DNA of 6,131 bases, from the NCBI GenBank assembly GCA_027083895.1, contig JALWMN010000072.1, positions 1 to 6,131 on the forward strand, written 5' to 3'. This DNA comes from Campylobacteraceae bacterium. GTDB lineage: Bacteria > Campylobacterota > Campylobacteria > Campylobacterales > Sulfurovaceae. The translations under genes and the position numbers were made by a program. Below, piece by piece: positions 4,987 through 6,131 of the stretch (position 1 is its first letter; the number at the start of each line of letters is the position of its first letter). Under the pieces are notes generated by a model. It had not been told where the DNA came from. It worked only from the letters and a program-made list of their open reading frames with translations, and did not search any database.

Positions 4987-6131
4987 ATGAAAATAAAAAT
5001 TGTAGGATTAACGTCGCTTGCTTTTGCTGCAATTACAGTATTATCTGGCTGTGATGATGATAGTACGACTAAACAGCATTTAACTGATAATCCACCGCAA
5101 CAGACAGAACAGGATTCAAAAAGTTCACAAAGTTCTATAAAAGCATCTGATGCTTATGTTGTAAAGTTGGTAACACCAGCTACACTTAAGGTAGGGGATA
5201 AAGAGTATCGATCTACAAAAGTAGATGCAAATGGATCGGTTGTATTTGATATACCAAATGACCTTGATTTAACAGATGCAGAGTATGTAATTCCAAAAGA
5301 TGCATTTGTAGATAGTGATGGAGATGGGGTCTTTTCTGCTAAAGATAGTGTTATTCGTATGGGGCTTAAAGCTAGCGGTAAAGATGCTGTAGCAAATCCA
5401 CTTGCAACAGCTGCACTTATTAAAGGTGATAAAGAGGCGTATGAGAAGGTAAAAGACTTCGATCCAGTTGAAGCAAAACTAAAGCTTGTTAAGGGTGTTG
5501 AGGATAAAAAGCTCTTAGCGTTAGTAAAGTTGAGTGATGCTGTTGCAATGGTTGCAAAAAAGGCAGCGGAAGCCAATAAAACTACTGAAGATGTTCTCAA
5601 AGCTATTGATACTGAAACAATTAAAGAAGTTGCAGATGCAAAGAGCAGTAGCAGTATCGGTGATGATGTTGTAAGTAACGCTGTAGAGAATGCAGCTAGT
5701 AAGGCAGGTATACCAGAGAGTGAAATTTTGCAAAAGGTAGAAGATGTAGTTTCTGTTATAGAGGAGGCTAAGAGTGCTGTTAAAACAAAAAAGAGTGATA
5801 TTAATAATGCTTTAACTGCTGTTATAGCTGTATCTGATGCTGATGCCAAAGGGGATGAGATAAAAGAAGCTCTTGCAAGTGGTGAGAGAATTAAAGAGAA
5901 ACTTAAAGACAATCCAATTGCAAAAGCTCATCTAAAAGGTGGAAGTAAACATAAAGAGGATAGCAGCAATAAATCTACAGATACGAAAGAGAAAGCTGAA
6001 GAGAAGAAAGATCAAGTAGAAGAGAAAAAAGATCAAGCAAAAGATGAGGCTGAAAGCAAGAAAGATCAGGCTAAAGAGGAAGCATCGAAAAAACAAGAAG
6101 AGGCTCAAAAAGAGGTAGAGAAGAAGAAAGA
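4987..6131 (+). CDS. Large lipoprotein with dockerin-like Ca2+ loop and Lys/Glu-rich 11-mer repeat tail (3' end outside window)
   Basis: The frame is open from the ATG at 4987 (GGAG six bases upstream) through the window end, giving 381 codons with no stop. Residues 1-21 form a signal ending in a perfect lipobox L-S-G-C (Cys22), followed by Asp23-Asp24-Asp25. In E. coli, Asp at +2 marks inner-membrane retention; whether that holds here is unknown. After a polar Ser/Gln/Thr linker comes a likely beta-rich domain (about 56-105). It leads into DSDGDGVFSAKD (109-120), with Asp at loop positions 1, 3, 5 and 12, as in dockerin/EF-hand calcium loops. Residues about 135-300 are Ala/Lys/Glu/Val-rich and probably helical. 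From about 330 the chain is almost purely Lys, Glu, Asp, Gln and Ala. It contains near-identical 11-residue units (348-358, 359-369, 370-380), suggesting an extended or coiled-coil stalk. I do not recognise a named family; a surface or periplasm-spanning structural role is inferred. Confidence 0.9.
   Translation, partial: MKIKIVGLTSLAFAAITVLSGCDDDSTTKQHLTDNPPQQTEQDSKSSQSSIKASDAYVVKLVTPATLKVGDKEYRSTKVDANGSVVFDIPNDLDLTDAEYVIPKDAFVDSDGDGVFSAKDSVIRMGLKASGKDAVANPLATAALIKGDKEAYEKVKDFDPVEAKLKLVKGVEDKKLLALVKLSDAVAMVAKKAAEANKTTEDVLKAIDTETIKEVADAKSSSSIGDDVVSNAVENAASKAGIPESEILQKVEDVVSVIEEAKSAVKTKKSDINNALTAVIAVSDADAKGDEIKEALASGERIKEKLKDNPIAKAHLKGGSKHKEDSSNKSTDTKEKAEEKKDQVEEKKDQAKDEAESKKDQAKEEASKKQEEAQKEVEKKK
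6004..6126 (+). repeat. Degenerate heptad/11-mer coding repeat
   Basis: The tail of the large lipoprotein gene repeats the motif K-K-D-Q at residues 340, 347 and 358 and a variant K-K-Q-E at 368. The first spacing is 7, then about 11 and 10. The units KDQAKDEAESK, KDQAKEEASKK and QEEAQKEVEKK align residue by residue. At DNA level the core aaagatca recurs at 6007, 6028 and 6061. The array continues to the window edge, so the copy number is unknown. Confidence 0.75.

Noticed and set aside
5154..5912. Long - strand open frame (252 codons), Ser/Ala/Leu/Thr-rich
   Set aside because: It lies wholly opposite the large lipoprotein gene, which has a ribosome site, a signal peptide and a lipobox. Its composition is what the reverse complement of Lys/Glu/Asp/Ala codons yields, and it has no recognisable domain.

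Overview
The window looks like ordinary chromosomal DNA from a member of the Campylobacterota (former Epsilonproteobacteria), most likely a free-living, Sulfurimonas/Sulfurovum-like organism. This rests on the AT-rich coding style, densely packed genes, TATAAT -10 boxes with T-rich upstream tracts in place of a clear -35, and AAGGA/GGAG ribosome sites. The genus is an inference. I see no rRNA, tRNA, CRISPR array, insertion sequence or phage gene.

Layout. Bases 2-265 hold the 3' end of an unrecognised gene on the + strand. It meets, stop against stop with one base between, a lipoprotein gene on the - strand (267-800) whose product has a transglutaminase-like Cys-His-Asp triad. That gene diverges from an HtrA/Deg-type periplasmic serine protease (855-2309), and a 12-bp perfect palindrome between them supplies a TATAAT on both strands. 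The protease overlaps by 4 bases (GTGA) a CitE-like HpcH/HpaI aldolase/lyase gene (2306-3235), so the two form a translationally coupled pair. A CAP/SCP-domain lipoprotein follows (3350-4009), convergent with a tiny Cys-rich lipoprotein on the - strand (4065-4295). That one diverges from a four-helix CopD-like membrane protein (4429-4893). The last gene (4987 to beyond the window end) encodes a large lipoprotein with a dockerin/EF-hand-type Ca2+ loop and a Lys/Glu-rich 11-residue-repeat tail. It has no start-to-stop frame inside the window because it runs off the edge.

Theme. Of eight genes, four encode predicted lipoproteins, one a periplasmic protease and one an inner-membrane protein. The window is therefore mainly a cell-envelope neighbourhood. 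The exception is the cytoplasmic CitE-like enzyme, which is nevertheless coupled to the protease.

No dramatic new multi-gene system is evident. The most interesting non-coding signal is a perfect 13-bp inverted repeat (4911-4923 / 4970-4982). It brackets a promoter-like TATAAT, and its right arm contains the Shine-Dalgarno of the last lipoprotein. This could let transcripts reading through from the upstream gene hide that ribosome site while transcripts from the local promoter leave it open. It could also be a paired operator or the ends of a very small mobile element.
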